DNA from: Limiplasma sp034927815
GTDB taxonomy: Bacteria; Bacillota; Clostridia; Christensenellales; Aristaeellaceae
Assembly: GCA_034927815.1 (NCBI GenBank)
Contig: JAYFPK010000014.1
Location: 57,719-121,718 of the forward strand
Reading direction: 5' to 3'
DNA length: 64,000 bases
The notes beneath the pieces were generated by a model. That model was not told where the DNA came from, made no database searches, and saw only the letters and a program-made list of their open reading frames with translations. Below, one piece after another: positions 15,575-25,525 of this stretch (the stretch's first letter is position 1; every line of letters starts with the position of its first letter). A program made the position numbers and the translations under genes.

Positions 15575-17347
15575 TTACTTCTCGATGTAGGCGTAGGTCC
15601 AGATCACGTCTCCGCCGGAGAAGGTGCTCACGTTCTTGATGTAGGGCTTGAGCAGGTTGGGCAAGGTGTAGAAGTACAGGGGAGCCACAGCGCCGGTGGC
15701 CATCAGGATTTCCTCAGCCTCGGCGCACTTGGCGGCGCGGGCGGCGGGATCGGTTTCCAGCTTGATCTCGTCCACCAGCTTGTCGTAAGCGTCAGCCCAG
15801 GTCTGGTCGCCGTTGTGTCCCCAGTAGGCGCCCATGCCGGCATCCTTGGTCACATCGGAGTTACGGGTGTACTCGCCGATGTCGCGGCCCAGACGGGGGT
15901 AGTTGTTACCGGACGCGCTGATGAAGATCTCAAGGAAGTTCACGCAGTCGTTGAAGTCCGCAACCCAACCCATACGGGCGGCTTCCGCGTCGCCCTTCTT
16001 GAGCTTCTCCTGCAAGGTGGCCCAGGCTTCGGTGTTCACCACGCCGGTGATGCCCACGGAATTCCAGGTCTCTTGCACGTACTGGATGATGGCGGCGTTG
16101 GCGCCGCTGTTGTTGAAGGAGAACTCGATGGCGGGGAAGTCGGTGAAGACCACGTCGCCGCCTTCAATGGAGCCGGTGTACGCATAGCCCAGATCGATCA
16201 GGGTCTGGAGCGCGGTCGCCATATCCTCGGTGTAGTTCTCGTTCGCAGCGGAGGGAGTGGAGGTGCCGGTGTACCAGGTGCCATAGCCCTCGGCGCCGCG
16301 CAGCTCAGCGTTGTACGCGTCGGACAAGGTGGGAGGATAGAAGCCGTTGGCCGCAACCTGGCCGCCCTTGGTGACGTAGGTCACCAGGTCGTCCCGGTTC
16401 ACCATCTGGCCCAGAGCGAAGCGGGCCTTGCTCTGCTCCTGCACCGTCAGCTGCTTGCCGGCGGGAGACATATCCTTGTGCACGTTGAAGAGGATGTAGT
16501 AGGTGCCCAGGAGGACATCAAACTGCAGCTCGCCGGGGTAGGTGGCGTTGATGCGGTCGAACTCCATGGGATCGATGGACTGGTTGATGTACACCGCGGA
16601 ATCATTCTCGTAGGCGGTGAGCATAGCCACGTTGTCCTCGGAGAGGAGGCAGTTGATGCCGGTCAGCTTCACGTTCTCCGCATCCCAGTAGTACTCGTTC
16701 TTCTCATAGGCGATCACGTCGTCCACGGCGTACTTGGTCATGCGGAAGGGGCCCGCGCCAATGGCGGTTTCGGGCTTGGTGGCCCAGATGCCTTCCACGT
16801 CCGCCAGTTCCACCTTCACGGGATAGAAGGGAACGAAGGCAGCCAGGTCAATGAAGTACGCGGTGGGGGCCACCAGGGTGACCACCAGGGTACGGGCGGC
16901 GTCGTCCGCCACAACGTTCAGGGTGCCGTCCTCATTGCGGACGATGTAGTCGAACAGGAAGCCGTAGTCAGCGCCCAAATCGGCGGAGCCGCCCCGGTTC
17001 CAGGAGGAAGCGATCTGGCTGGCTACCAAATCGGTGCCATCGGACCACTTCAGGTTTTCCCGCAGGGTGAAGGTATACACCAGTCCATCCTCGGACACGG
17101 TATAACCCTCTGCCAGATCGGGCAGCAGCTTCTTCTCGCCATCCTCCACGCCGTAGCGGTACAGGCCGGAGAAGCCCATCCTGATGATGTTGCTGCCAGC
17201 GGAAGCGCTGTTCAGCGCGGGATCCATATACTGGGGCGTGCCGCCGCCGTAGAAGATGGATACCACCTGCTCTTCTTCCGCTAGGGCCAGGGTGATGGAG
17301 CCCAGCGCCATCATGGTAGCCAAGATCAACGCAAGAACCTTTTTCAT
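15575..17347 (-). CDS. oppA: Oligopeptide ABC transporter binding protein, OppA/DppA family, 590 aa
   Basis: Family 5 (SBP_bac_5) extracellular binding protein. The signal peptide MKKVLALILATMMALGSITLALA ends in an AxA-like site with no lipobox Cys. The mature part starts with a FYGGGTPQYMDPALN segment and contains the family's VYTFTLRENLKWSDGT and RFALGQMVNRDDLV motifs. It binds short peptides outside the cell. It lies last in the operon, 98 bases after oppF, with a TATAAT of its own upstream, so it can be expressed above the permeases. AAGGAGGG precedes the ATG. Ligands other than peptides are possible in this family. Confidence 0.94.
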   Translation of the reverse strand: MKKVLALILATMMALGSITLALAEEEQVVSIFYGGGTPQYMDPALNSASAGSNIIRMGFSGLYRYGVEDGEKKLLPDLAEGYTVSEDGLVYTFTLRENLKWSDGTDLVASQIASSWNRGGSADLGADYGFLFDYIVRNEDGTLNVVADDAARTLVVTLVAPTAYFIDLAAFVPFYPVKVELADVEGIWATKPETAIGAGPFRMTKYAVDDVIAYEKNEYYWDAENVKLTGINCLLSEDNVAMLTAYENDSAVYINQSIDPMEFDRINATYPGELQFDVLLGTYYILFNVHKDMSPAGKQLTVQEQSKARFALGQMVNRDDLVTYVTKGGQVAANGFYPPTLSDAYNAELRGAEGYGTWYTGTSTPSAANENYTEDMATALQTLIDLGYAYTGSIEGGDVVFTDFPAIEFSFNNSGANAAIIQYVQETWNSVGITGVVNTEAWATLQEKLKKGDAEAARMGWVADFNDCVNFLEIFISASGNNYPRLGRDIGEYTRNSDVTKDAGMGAYWGHNGDQTWADAYDKLVDEIKLETDPAARAAKCAEAEEILMATGAVAPLYFYTLPNLLKPYIKNVSTFSGGDVIWTYAYIEK

Positions 17348-17391
17348 TGTTACCCTCCTTACATGATACCTGATTGGTTATCTAGGATTTT

Positions 17392-17397
17392 ATTATA
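17392..17397 (-). promoter_or_regulatory. -10 box giving oppA its own promoter
   Basis: TATAAT on the minus strand in the oppF-oppA gap, about 45 bases before the oppA ATG. The -35 is poor (TTGCCT at 20-base spacing). Confidence 0.5.
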
Positions 17398-17445
17398 CTA
17401 TCACATCGCTATTCTTAAGGCAAGAACTATACGATGCAAGTACAA

Positions 17446-18421
<976 letters not shown>

Positions 18422-18429
<8 letters not shown>

Positions 18430-19480
18430 GGTCGTTTTCCTCCCCCTTCTCCTGGGATTCCTCCCGGACCTGCTCCAGGTCCGGCTTGGTCAAGGGGCCG
18501 TCCAGCACGGAGGCCTCCTTCACGTTCATCCAGCAAGCGGACAGGTGGTCCTGCGCAACCCAATATTCCTCGGGCTGCCGCTCCAGGCAAATCTTCATGG
18601 CCTTGTCGCACCGGGGGGCGAAAGCGCAGCCCCCAGGCAGGTTGAGCATATCCACCGGGGCCCCTTCGATGGGAACCAGGCGTTCCTTCTCGTCGCTGTC
18701 GATGTTGGGAATGGAGCGCATCAGCCCCTTGGTATATTCGTGCTTGGGGTTGTAGAAAATCTGCTCCGCCGTGCCCCGCTCCGCCACCTTGCCGCCGTAC
18801 ATCACGATAACCTCGTCGCACAGGCCCGCAATCACGCCCAGGTCATGGGTAATCATGATGATGGCCATGCCCAGCTTCTTTTGCAGCTCGCTCATGAGCT
18901 CCAAAATCTGGGCCTGAATGGTAACGTCCAAGGCGGTGGTGGGTTCGTCCGCAATCAGAATATCCGGCTCGCAGACCAAGGCCATGGCGATCATGGCCCG
19001 CTGGCGCATGCCGCCGCTGAGCTCGTAGGCGTATTGCTTCATGCGCTTTCTCGGCTCGTTGATGCCCACCAGGCCCAGCATTTCGATGGCCCGCTCCTTG
19101 GCCTCCCGGCGGTTGCGCTTGGTATGCAGCCGGATGGCCTCCACCAACTGGTTGCCGATGGTGAAGGTCGGGTTCAGGCAGGTCATGGGGTCCTGGAAGA
19201 TGATGCTGATCTTGTTGCCCCGGATGGAGCGCATGGTCTCCTCGGAAGCGCCCACCAGCTCCTCGCCCCGGAAGCGGATGCTGCCGCCGGTGATTCTGCC
19301 GGGATAGGTGAGAATCTGCAATACGGAGTAGGCCGAAACGCTCTTGCCGCTGCCGGATTCCCCTACGATGCCCAGCACCTTGCCCTCGTCCAAATTGAAG
19401 GAAATCCCGCCCACCGCCTTCACCTCGCCGGAGTTGGTGAAAAAGGAGGTGTGCAGATCCTTAACTTCTAACATTGCCAT
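18422..19480 (-). CDS. oppD: Oligopeptide ABC transporter ATPase OppD, 352 aa
   Basis: Walker A GESGSGKSV, Q-loop IFQDPMTCLNPTF, signature LSGGMRQRAMIAMAL, Walker B LIADEPTTALD and H-loop MITHDLGVI are all intact. The oligopeptide C-terminal motif is LPGGCAFAPRCDKAMKIC. The C-terminus carries an extra acidic tail (EESQEKGEENDHE). The gene begins 14 bases after oppC and overlaps oppF. Confidence 0.96.
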
Positions 19481-19494
19481 TGATGTTCCCCCTG

Positions 19495-20538
19495 TCAGGA
19501 CCGCAGCTTCGGGTCAAACGCGTCGCGCAGCCCGTTGCCCAGCAGATTAAATGAAAGCACGATCAGGAAAATGGACAGTGCCGGAAAAATCAGCAAGTGC
19601 GGAAAGCTGACCAGTCCCGAACGGGCCTCGGAGGCCAAGGAGCCCAAGGAAGGCATGGGGATGGACACGCCCAGCCCCAAAAAGGAGAGGAAGCTCTCCG
19701 TGAAGATGGCCGCGGGAATTTGCATGGCCGCGGTGATGATGATGACCGAAATGCAGTTGGGGATCATGTGCTTGCGGATGATCCGGGAGGGGGATGCCCC
19801 GATGGCCCGGGAATAGAGCACATACTCCTGCTCCTTGATGGAGAGGATCTGGCCCCGCACCTGCCGGGCCATGCCCACCCAGTACAGCAGCCCGAACACG
19901 ATGAAGATGCTGATCATTCCCGCGCCCAGCCTGATAATCAAATCGCTCTTGCTTTGGCTCACAATGTCCTTGATGGCCACGGAGAGCAAAATCACGATCA
20001 GCACATCCGGCAAGGAGTAGATGATATCCACGATGCGCATCATGATCATATCCACCCGGCCGCCGAAATACCCGGAGATGGAGCCGTAGATGATGCCGAT
20101 CACCACCACGATCACCGCCGCCAGAATGCCCACCAGCAGGGAAATCCGGGTGCCGTAGATCACGCGGATGGCGTAATCCCGTCCCAGGGAATCAGTGCCC
20201 ATGATATGGGGGAACAGCTTCTCCCCTTTTTCGATCTTCACCATTTCCTTTTGGGAGTACTGGAAGGGGCGCAGGTTTTGAGCCGCCACGTCCTGCTTGG
20301 TATAACTGTACGGGTAAAACTCCGGTACGATAAAGGCGATCAGGGCGATCACCACAATGATGACCATGCAGACCACGGCGATTTTATTCTTCATCAGGCG
20401 GCGGATGGCGTCCTTGCCGAAGGAAACGGACTCCCGCATCACCACCTGCTGGGCCTTTTCCTCCTGGGAGGCCGGCTCAAAGAGCTTGGGATCCACCTGA
20501 AAGCTCAACGGATTCTTGAATGCTTTTTCGTTTTGCAC
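19495..20538 (-). CDS. oppC: Oligopeptide ABC transporter permease OppC, 347 aa
   Basis: A cytosolic N-terminal tail of about 55 residues is followed by a helix (IAVVCMVIIVVIALIAFIV), an extracytoplasmic loop carrying the family motif HIMGTDSLGRDYAIRVIYGTR, and five further helices. The EAA loop is YSRAIGASPSRIIRKHMIPN. I read the start as the GTG at 20538, which has GAGGTGAG 4 bases upstream; the frame is open further up but without a start and ribosome site. It forms the channel with OppB. Confidence 0.95.
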   Translation of the reverse strand: MQNEKAFKNPLSFQVDPKLFEPASQEEKAQQVVMRESVSFGKDAIRRLMKNKIAVVCMVIIVVIALIAFIVPEFYPYSYTKQDVAAQNLRPFQYSQKEMVKIEKGEKLFPHIMGTDSLGRDYAIRVIYGTRISLLVGILAAVIVVVIGIIYGSISGYFGGRVDMIMMRIVDIIYSLPDVLIVILLSVAIKDIVSQSKSDLIIRLGAGMISIFIVFGLLYWVGMARQVRGQILSIKEQEYVLYSRAIGASPSRIIRKHMIPNCISVIIITAAMQIPAAIFTESFLSFLGLGVSIPMPSLGSLASEARSGLVSFPHLLIFPALSIFLIVLSFNLLGNGLRDAFDPKLRS

Positions 20539-20554
20539 GCTTCTCACCTCTTCC

Positions 20555-21481
20555 TCAAGCCAAATCAATTCTGGGGTCCATGACCTTGTAGAGAATATCG
20601 CTGAGGAAGTTCATCAGGATAATCATAATCGCCAGGAAAATGGTCACGCCCATGATCATCATGTAGTCCGTGCGGAGCATGCTGTTCACAAACAGCCTTC
20701 CAAGCCCGGGCACGGAGAAGATGTTCTCCACCACCATGCTGCCGGTCAGGATGTAGGCCATCATGGGGCCCGCATAGGTAATGACGGGTGTGAGGGCGTT
20801 TTTCAAGGCGTGCTTGAAAATCACCTTGCGGTTGGCTAGCCCCTTGGCCCTGGCGGTGCGGATGTAATCCTGCCCCAGCACGTCCAGCATGCTGGACCGC
20901 TCCAGGCGGGTGATGTAGGCCATGGGATACAGGCTCAAGGAAATGATGGGGAGGATCAGCCCGCCCGGATCAGTAGCCCGGGAGGGAGCCCATTTGAGCT
21001 GCAGCACGAACAGCAGCAAAATCAAGGTCGCCATGACAAAGGAGGGCATGGACACCAGCGCCGTGGTGACCACCTGGATCACCTTGTCGGGCCATTTTCC
21101 CCGTTTCAACGCGGCAATGGCCCCCAGCACGACCCCCAGCACAATAGCCAGCAGCGCCGCCATAAAGCCGATGCGGGCGGAATAGACGAAGCCGCCGCTG
21201 ATGAGCTCCATCACGGTATTACCCACCCACCCTGTGGACAGGCCAAAGTCCAAATGGGCGATGTTCCACAGATAGTTCATAAACTGCTCGGGCACGGGCT
21301 TGTCAAAGCCATATTTCTTCTCCAGGGCGGCGATGGTCTGGTCGCTCTTCGCCTTTTCCGAGCTGAAGGGGCTGGCGGGAATGGCGTGCATGGTAAAAAA
21401 GGTGATCGCGATGACCAAAAAAATGGTCAACACGGCCATGCCCAACCGTTTGCAGATGTACAGGGCAAACTTTGCGTTCAT
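20555..21481 (-). CDS. oppB: Oligopeptide ABC transporter permease OppB, 308 aa
   Basis: Six helices, the first being LGMAVLTIFLVIAITFFTMH. The EAA loop reads YIRTARAKGLANRKVIFKHA, and GPMMAYILTGSMVVENIF is the conserved OppB segment. It is the first gene of the opp operon; ATG 21481 follows AGGAGG. Its mRNA has a leader of about 245 bases. Gene order is oppB-C-D-F-A, with oppA at the distal end. Confidence 0.96.
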   Translation of the reverse strand: MNAKFALYICKRLGMAVLTIFLVIAITFFTMHAIPASPFSSEKAKSDQTIAALEKKYGFDKPVPEQFMNYLWNIAHLDFGLSTGWVGNTVMELISGGFVYSARIGFMAALLAIVLGVVLGAIAALKRGKWPDKVIQVVTTALVSMPSFVMATLILLLFVLQLKWAPSRATDPGGLILPIISLSLYPMAYITRLERSSMLDVLGQDYIRTARAKGLANRKVIFKHALKNALTPVITYAGPMMAYILTGSMVVENIFSVPGLGRLFVNSMLRTDYMMIMGVTIFLAIMIILMNFLSDILYKVMDPRIDLA

Positions 21482-21726
21482 AGAACAACCTCCTGGCAAT
21501 AAGCAATCCGATGGTGGATCCAAACGGCTGGCAAAGCGCCCGTGGATACGCCGCCTCCGGCGGCTGCGGTGGACACAGGCCGGAAACAATCCGCGTGGAT
21601 ACCCCTTTCGGATTTGGAAAACAGCGTTCGACCCATGGCTCGCTACCGCCAGAAAAGCGAAAAGAGCATGCTGCCCTTTCCGCTTTTCGCAAAGGAACCA
21701 ACACCCTTTCCGTTTTCCGCAAAGGT
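21482..21726 (-). promoter_or_regulatory. Long 5' leader of the opp operon with tandem 22-base repeats
   Basis: Transcription should start near 21726. The first 60 bases carry two 22-base copies (minus strand CCTTTGCGGAAAACGGAAAG.. and CCTTTGCGAAAAGCGGAAAG.., two mismatches), each able to fold as CCTTT/AAAGG hairpins. The second copy is also complementary to a downstream CGCTTTTC, giving an alternative fold. A GCCGCC-TCC-GGCGGC hairpin lies at 21550-21564. No known riboswitch class is recognised. Confidence 0.45.
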
Positions 21727-21732
21727 ATAAAT

Positions 21733-21760
21733 ATTATATCATTCGCGGGTTTTTTGTCAA
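21733..21760 (-). promoter_or_regulatory. Consensus sigmaA promoter of the opp operon
   Basis: On the minus strand, TTGACA (21755-21760), 16 bases, TATAAT (21733-21738). The -35 hexamer contains the TGA stop codon of the upstream acyltransferase gene. Confidence 0.85.
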
Positions 21761-22767
21761 TTCACAGAGGGCTTTTGGATGTTTTTCCTTTGTATTTTTT
21801 CTCCCAATTTGTGAATCAACCAATGATATCCCAGCCCGCCCAGGATACAGCCCAGGCACAGGAGCAGCCAGGGCAAGTCCCCTGTCAGCTTCTCCCTCTT
21901 GCCCCATTCCACCAGCCAAATGTTCAGCAGGTAGATTTCAAAGGAGGCCCGGCCCAAGGCCCGAAGGGGCGCGAAAAGGCGGCGGGCCTTGTCCGCTTTG
22001 CTAAGCAAAAAGCTGAGGAACAGGCACAGGGGCGGCGTGATCAGCGCAAAGGGATGCCAATACATCCCATAATCGTTCAGCAGCTCCGGATACCGGGCAA
22101 AGCATAGCAGCAGCACCGCCAGCCCCGCAAAAAAGGAGAGCGCCAGCAGCAGGCGCTTCGCCAGCGCGCCCAGGGCAGGCCGCCAATCCATGGCAAAGGC
22201 CATGCCCAGGAGGAAGATGGGCAAGCGGGAGACGCCCATATAGCGCTCATCCCCGATGAGGCACAGCCCCAGGAAAAACGCCCAGGCCAGGAGGAAGGCC
22301 AGCGTGCGCCCGGGCTTGGGGCTTTTGGACAAAAGGGCGTACAGCAGAGGGGCCAGCAGCATAAACACCGCCAGCGCGCTGACATACCAGTTGAACAGCC
22401 TGGGGGTGCCGAACCAGAACCCCACCATGAGGAGATTGCCCAAAGCGCCCCGGACCGCCTGGGTGGCACGCAACCCGTAGGTGGGATACATCACCAGCAG
22501 ATAGCACAGGATCAGGGGCAAGTAGGCGGGCAAAATCCGGCCCATGCGCCTTTTCCAATAGCCCGAAAGCTCCTGGCTTTTGCCCAGGGAATGGTACAGG
22601 CCGAAGCCCGTGAGGAAAAAGAAGATGTCCACGCCGCCGTAGCCGATCTTTTGGATGTCGTACAAAACCCCGCTTACAGAAAACAGCGCGTGAAAGAACA
22701 CCACCCACAGGATGGCGATCCCTTTGAGCTCGTTGCGGTAGGCGCCCAGGCGTTCTTTGGTGTTCAT
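21757..22767 (-). CDS. Acyltransferase 3 family membrane protein, 336 aa
   Basis: About ten hydrophobic helices, starting with RNELKGIAILWVVFFHALFS, the conserved N-terminal helix of acyltransferase 3 proteins with its His. This family O-acetylates sugars, peptidoglycan or other surface polymers using cytosolic acyl-CoA. A conserved-looking GGVDIFFFLTGFGLYHSL segment follows at about residue 45. It begins 25 bases after atpC, so it may be read from the ATP synthase transcript, although the function is unrelated. ATG 22767 has a weak GAAGG site. Confidence 0.88.
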   Translation of the reverse strand: MNTKERLGAYRNELKGIAILWVVFFHALFSVSGVLYDIQKIGYGGVDIFFFLTGFGLYHSLGKSQELSGYWKRRMGRILPAYLPLILCYLLVMYPTYGLRATQAVRGALGNLLMVGFWFGTPRLFNWYVSALAVFMLLAPLLYALLSKSPKPGRTLAFLLAWAFFLGLCLIGDERYMGVSRLPIFLLGMAFAMDWRPALGALAKRLLLALSFFAGLAVLLLCFARYPELLNDYGMYWHPFALITPPLCLFLSFLLSKADKARRLFAPLRALGRASFEIYLLNIWLVEWGKREKLTGDLPWLLLCLGCILGGLGYHWLIHKLGEKIQRKNIQKPSVN

Positions 22768-22792
22768 ACGCAGGCCTTCTTTCGGAAGGTCG

Positions 22793-23212
22793 TTAGTTGT
22801 TGATATTCCTCCGGCCGCTGACCCGCAGGCGGGTCATGGCCCGCAGCAGCATGGCCTGGTTCATCAGGAAGCGCTGCCGGTCCTGCTTTTGGAGCAAGGC
22901 CTCCCGGGCGCGGCGCTCCGCCCGCTCCGCCCGGACCCGGTCGATATCCTCGGGCCACTCCGCGGATTGGAGCATGACCACCACCGCATCCTGGGTGACC
23001 GTCATGAAGCCGTCGGAGGCGGCGGCCCATCTCTCCGCCCCTGCCCCATCCCGCAGCTCCAACTCCCCTTCCGCCAGGGAAACCACCGTGGGGGCATGGC
23101 CCGCCAGAATGCACAGCCTGCCGTCCGGGGCTTGCACGTTCAGCATCTCCACATCCCCTTCGAAAAACGCGTGCTCAGGGGTCAGGACGCTCAGGTGGAA
23201 GGTCTTAGGCAT
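22793..23212 (-). CDS. atpC: ATP synthase epsilon subunit, 139 aa
   Basis: Epsilon of the F1 central stalk. The N-terminal beta-sandwich (KTFHLSVLTPEHAFFEG, then VQAPDGRLCILAGHAPTV) is followed by the two-helix C-terminal domain (AERAERRAREALLQKQDRQ) that can inhibit ATP hydrolysis. Length is normal. It overlaps atpD by 8 bases. Confidence 0.96.
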   Translation of the reverse strand: MPKTFHLSVLTPEHAFFEGDVEMLNVQAPDGRLCILAGHAPTVVSLAEGELELRDGAGAERWAAASDGFMTVTQDAVVVMLQSAEWPEDIDRVRAERAERRAREALLQKQDRQRFLMNQAMLLRAMTRLRVSGRRNINN

Positions 23213-24605
23213 TGGCCTTCGCCTCCAATTCCCTGGCCTTCTTGCGGGCGTCCTCCAGGTCGCCCACCATGTAGAAGGCGTCCTCGGGCAGATTGTCCGC
23301 CTCCCCCTGAACAATGGCTTTGAAGGAAGCGATGGTGTCCGCCAGCTTCACGTACCGCCCGGGAATGCCGCTGAAGACCTCGGCCACGAACATGGGCTGG
23401 CTCAGGAAGCGCTGGAGCCGGCGGGCCCGGTGCACCACCAGCCGGTCCTCCTCGCTGAGCTCATCCATGCCCAAAATGGCGATGATGTCCTGGAGCTCCC
23501 GGTAGCGCTGCAAGGCTTCCTGTACCTTTAAGGCCACATGGTAATGCTCCTGCCCCACCACCACGGGGTCCAAAATCCGGCTGCTGGAATCCAGTGGGTC
23601 CACCGCCGGATAGATGCCGATCTCGGACACGGCGCGGCTGAGCACCGTGGTGGCATCCAGGTGGGAGAAGATGGCGGCGGGAGCCGGGTCCGTAAGGTCG
23701 TCCGCGGGAACGTAAATGGCCTGTACGCTGGTGATGGAGCCGCTGCGGGTGCTGGCGATGCGCTCCTCCAGGGCCCCCACCTCCGTAGCCAGGGTAGGCT
23801 GGTAGCCCACGGCGCTGGGCAGGCGGCCCAGCAAGGCGGAAACCTCGCTTCCCGCCTGGATGTAGCGGAAGATGTTGTCGATGAACAGCAGCACGTTCTG
23901 CCTTTTTACATCCCGGAAATACTCCGCCAAGGTGAGGCCGGTCATAGCCACCCGCATGCGGGCCCCCGGAGGCTCATTCATCTGCCCGAATACCAGGGCG
24001 GTTTTTTCAATGACGCCGGATTCCGTCATCTCCTGGAGCAGGTCGCTGCCCTCCCGGCTGCGCTCCCCCACCCCCGCGAACACGCTATAGCCGTGCTGCT
24101 CCGTGGCGATGTTATGGATCAGTTCCAGGATCAGCACCGTTTTCCCCACGCCCGCGCCGCCGAACAGGCCGATCTTTCCGCCCCTGGCGTAGGGCGCCAG
24201 CAGGTCGATCACCTTGATGCCCGTCTCGAATACCTGGGCCACGGGCTGCTGCTGGGCAAAGCTGGGGGGATCCCGGTGGATCACCATGGATTCCTCGGTC
24301 TGGGGAACCGGCTTTCCGTCAATGGGCCTGCCCAGCACATCAATGGCCCGCCCCAGCATCTCCATGCCCACGGGAACCGTGATGGGCGCGCCGGTATTGA
24401 TGGCCTCCAGCCCCCGGGAAAGCCCGTCCGTGGCCTCCAAAGCGATGCAGCGCACCACCGAGCCCACATGCTGGTGCACCTCCGCGGATACGGTGCGCTC
24501 GCCGTCCACAATGCGGATCAGCGTATGGATAGGCGGCACCTCTCCGGCGCGAAAGCGCACGTCCAGCACCGGCCCCACAATTCGAATCAAGGTTCCCTTT
24601 GTCAT
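23205..24605 (-). CDS. atpD: ATP synthase beta subunit, 466 aa
   Basis: Catalytic F1 subunit. P-loop GGAGVGKT, catalytic Glu in GVGERSREG, Walker B VLLFIDNIFRY and the DELSEED-type element DELSEEDR are all present. The start is the ATG at 24605, 9 bases after AAGGAG; an ATG at 24626 lacks a site. Length and motif order match bacterial beta subunits. Confidence 0.98.
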   Translation of the reverse strand: MTKGTLIRIVGPVLDVRFRAGEVPPIHTLIRIVDGERTVSAEVHQHVGSVVRCIALEATDGLSRGLEAINTGAPITVPVGMEMLGRAIDVLGRPIDGKPVPQTEESMVIHRDPPSFAQQQPVAQVFETGIKVIDLLAPYARGGKIGLFGGAGVGKTVLILELIHNIATEQHGYSVFAGVGERSREGSDLLQEMTESGVIEKTALVFGQMNEPPGARMRVAMTGLTLAEYFRDVKRQNVLLFIDNIFRYIQAGSEVSALLGRLPSAVGYQPTLATEVGALEERIASTRSGSITSVQAIYVPADDLTDPAPAAIFSHLDATTVLSRAVSEIGIYPAVDPLDSSSRILDPVVVGQEHYHVALKVQEALQRYRELQDIIAILGMDELSEEDRLVVHRARRLQRFLSQPMFVAEVFSGIPGRYVKLADTIASFKAIVQGEADNLPEDAFYMVGDLEDARKKARELEAKANA

Positions 24606-24646
24606 GTTCCAGTTCTCCTTCTCCATGAATGGCATAACGGCGGGCC

Positions 24647-25525
24647 TTACAGCGTAAACGACTCCGGGTTCCCTCCGATGATCTCGTTGATTTCCTGGGT
24701 GATCTCCGATTGCCGCGCATGGTTGAGCTCCAGCTTGAGCTTTTTGAGCATCTCGTCCGCGTTGCGGGTGGCGGATTCCATGGCCGTCATCCTGGAGCGG
24801 TTTTCGCTGGCGTAGCTCTGCACCAAGGCGCTGTACAGCACCCCGCTGACGTAGTGCCGGGCCATGGAGTCCAGGGTTTCCGCCAGGCTTGGCTCAAAGG
24901 TAAGGCCCACAAGAGGCGTGTGCATGGGCTCCACATCCACCACGGCCGAACGGTTCAGGGGCAGCACGTGCAAGCAGGTGGGCCGGGTGATGCCGCCCTT
25001 GAGGAGCTGGGTGAAGATGATGAACACCTCGTCAAAAAGCTGCTTCTCATACTGGGCGCACAGCTGGGCCGATAATTCCCTGGCAATGTCCAGGGAAGGC
25101 TTTTGCACCGCGGACAGGTAGGATTCGTCCACCGGGATGCCCTTTTGCTTGAAAAAGTTGGTGGCCATATGGCCAAAGGTCAACAGGCGGGTCCGCTGGT
25201 GCGTGGTGCTGGTAACCACCTTTTGGAACGCCAGCTTCAATACCTCCTGGTTGTATCCGCCGCACATGCCCTTGTCCCCCGCGATGACCAAAAAGGCGCA
25301 GCGCTTGCCATGGTCGCGGTAGAATACGCTTTTGAAGCCCTCCGGCGAATTGTCCAGGATGAAGCGCATGTTGGAACGGACCCGGTTGTAAAAAAGCATG
25401 GTCTGCTCATGGGCGCGCACGGCCTTCTTCATCTTGCCGGAGGCGATCAAGTGCATGGCCCGGGTGATTTTGGCGGTATCGTCCACGGCCTTGATGTGAT
25501 GTTTGATCTCGGCGATGGAACTCAT
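24647..25525 (-). CDS. atpG: ATP synthase gamma subunit, 292 aa
   Basis: Central rotor shaft. The N-terminal helix SIAEIKHHIKAVDDTAKITRAM and the C-terminal helix SRMTAMESATRNADEMLKKL are the coiled-coil parts conserved in all gamma subunits, and GDKGMCGGYN matches the family core. It overlaps atpA by 4 bases. Confidence 0.97.
   Translation of the reverse strand: MSSIAEIKHHIKAVDDTAKITRAMHLIASGKMKKAVRAHEQTMLFYNRVRSNMRFILDNSPEGFKSVFYRDHGKRCAFLVIAGDKGMCGGYNQEVLKLAFQKVVTSTTHQRTRLLTFGHMATNFFKQKGIPVDESYLSAVQKPSLDIARELSAQLCAQYEKQLFDEVFIIFTQLLKGGITRPTCLHVLPLNRSAVVDVEPMHTPLVGLTFEPSLAETLDSMARHYVSGVLYSALVQSYASENRSRMTAMESATRNADEMLKKLKLELNHARQSEITQEINEIIGGNPESFTL

Noticed and set aside
21482..21726. Guanidine-II (mini-ykkC) riboswitch in the opp leader
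   Set aside because: Two tandem hairpins and one ACGG are suggestive, but the second hairpin lacks ACGR and the loops do not fit.
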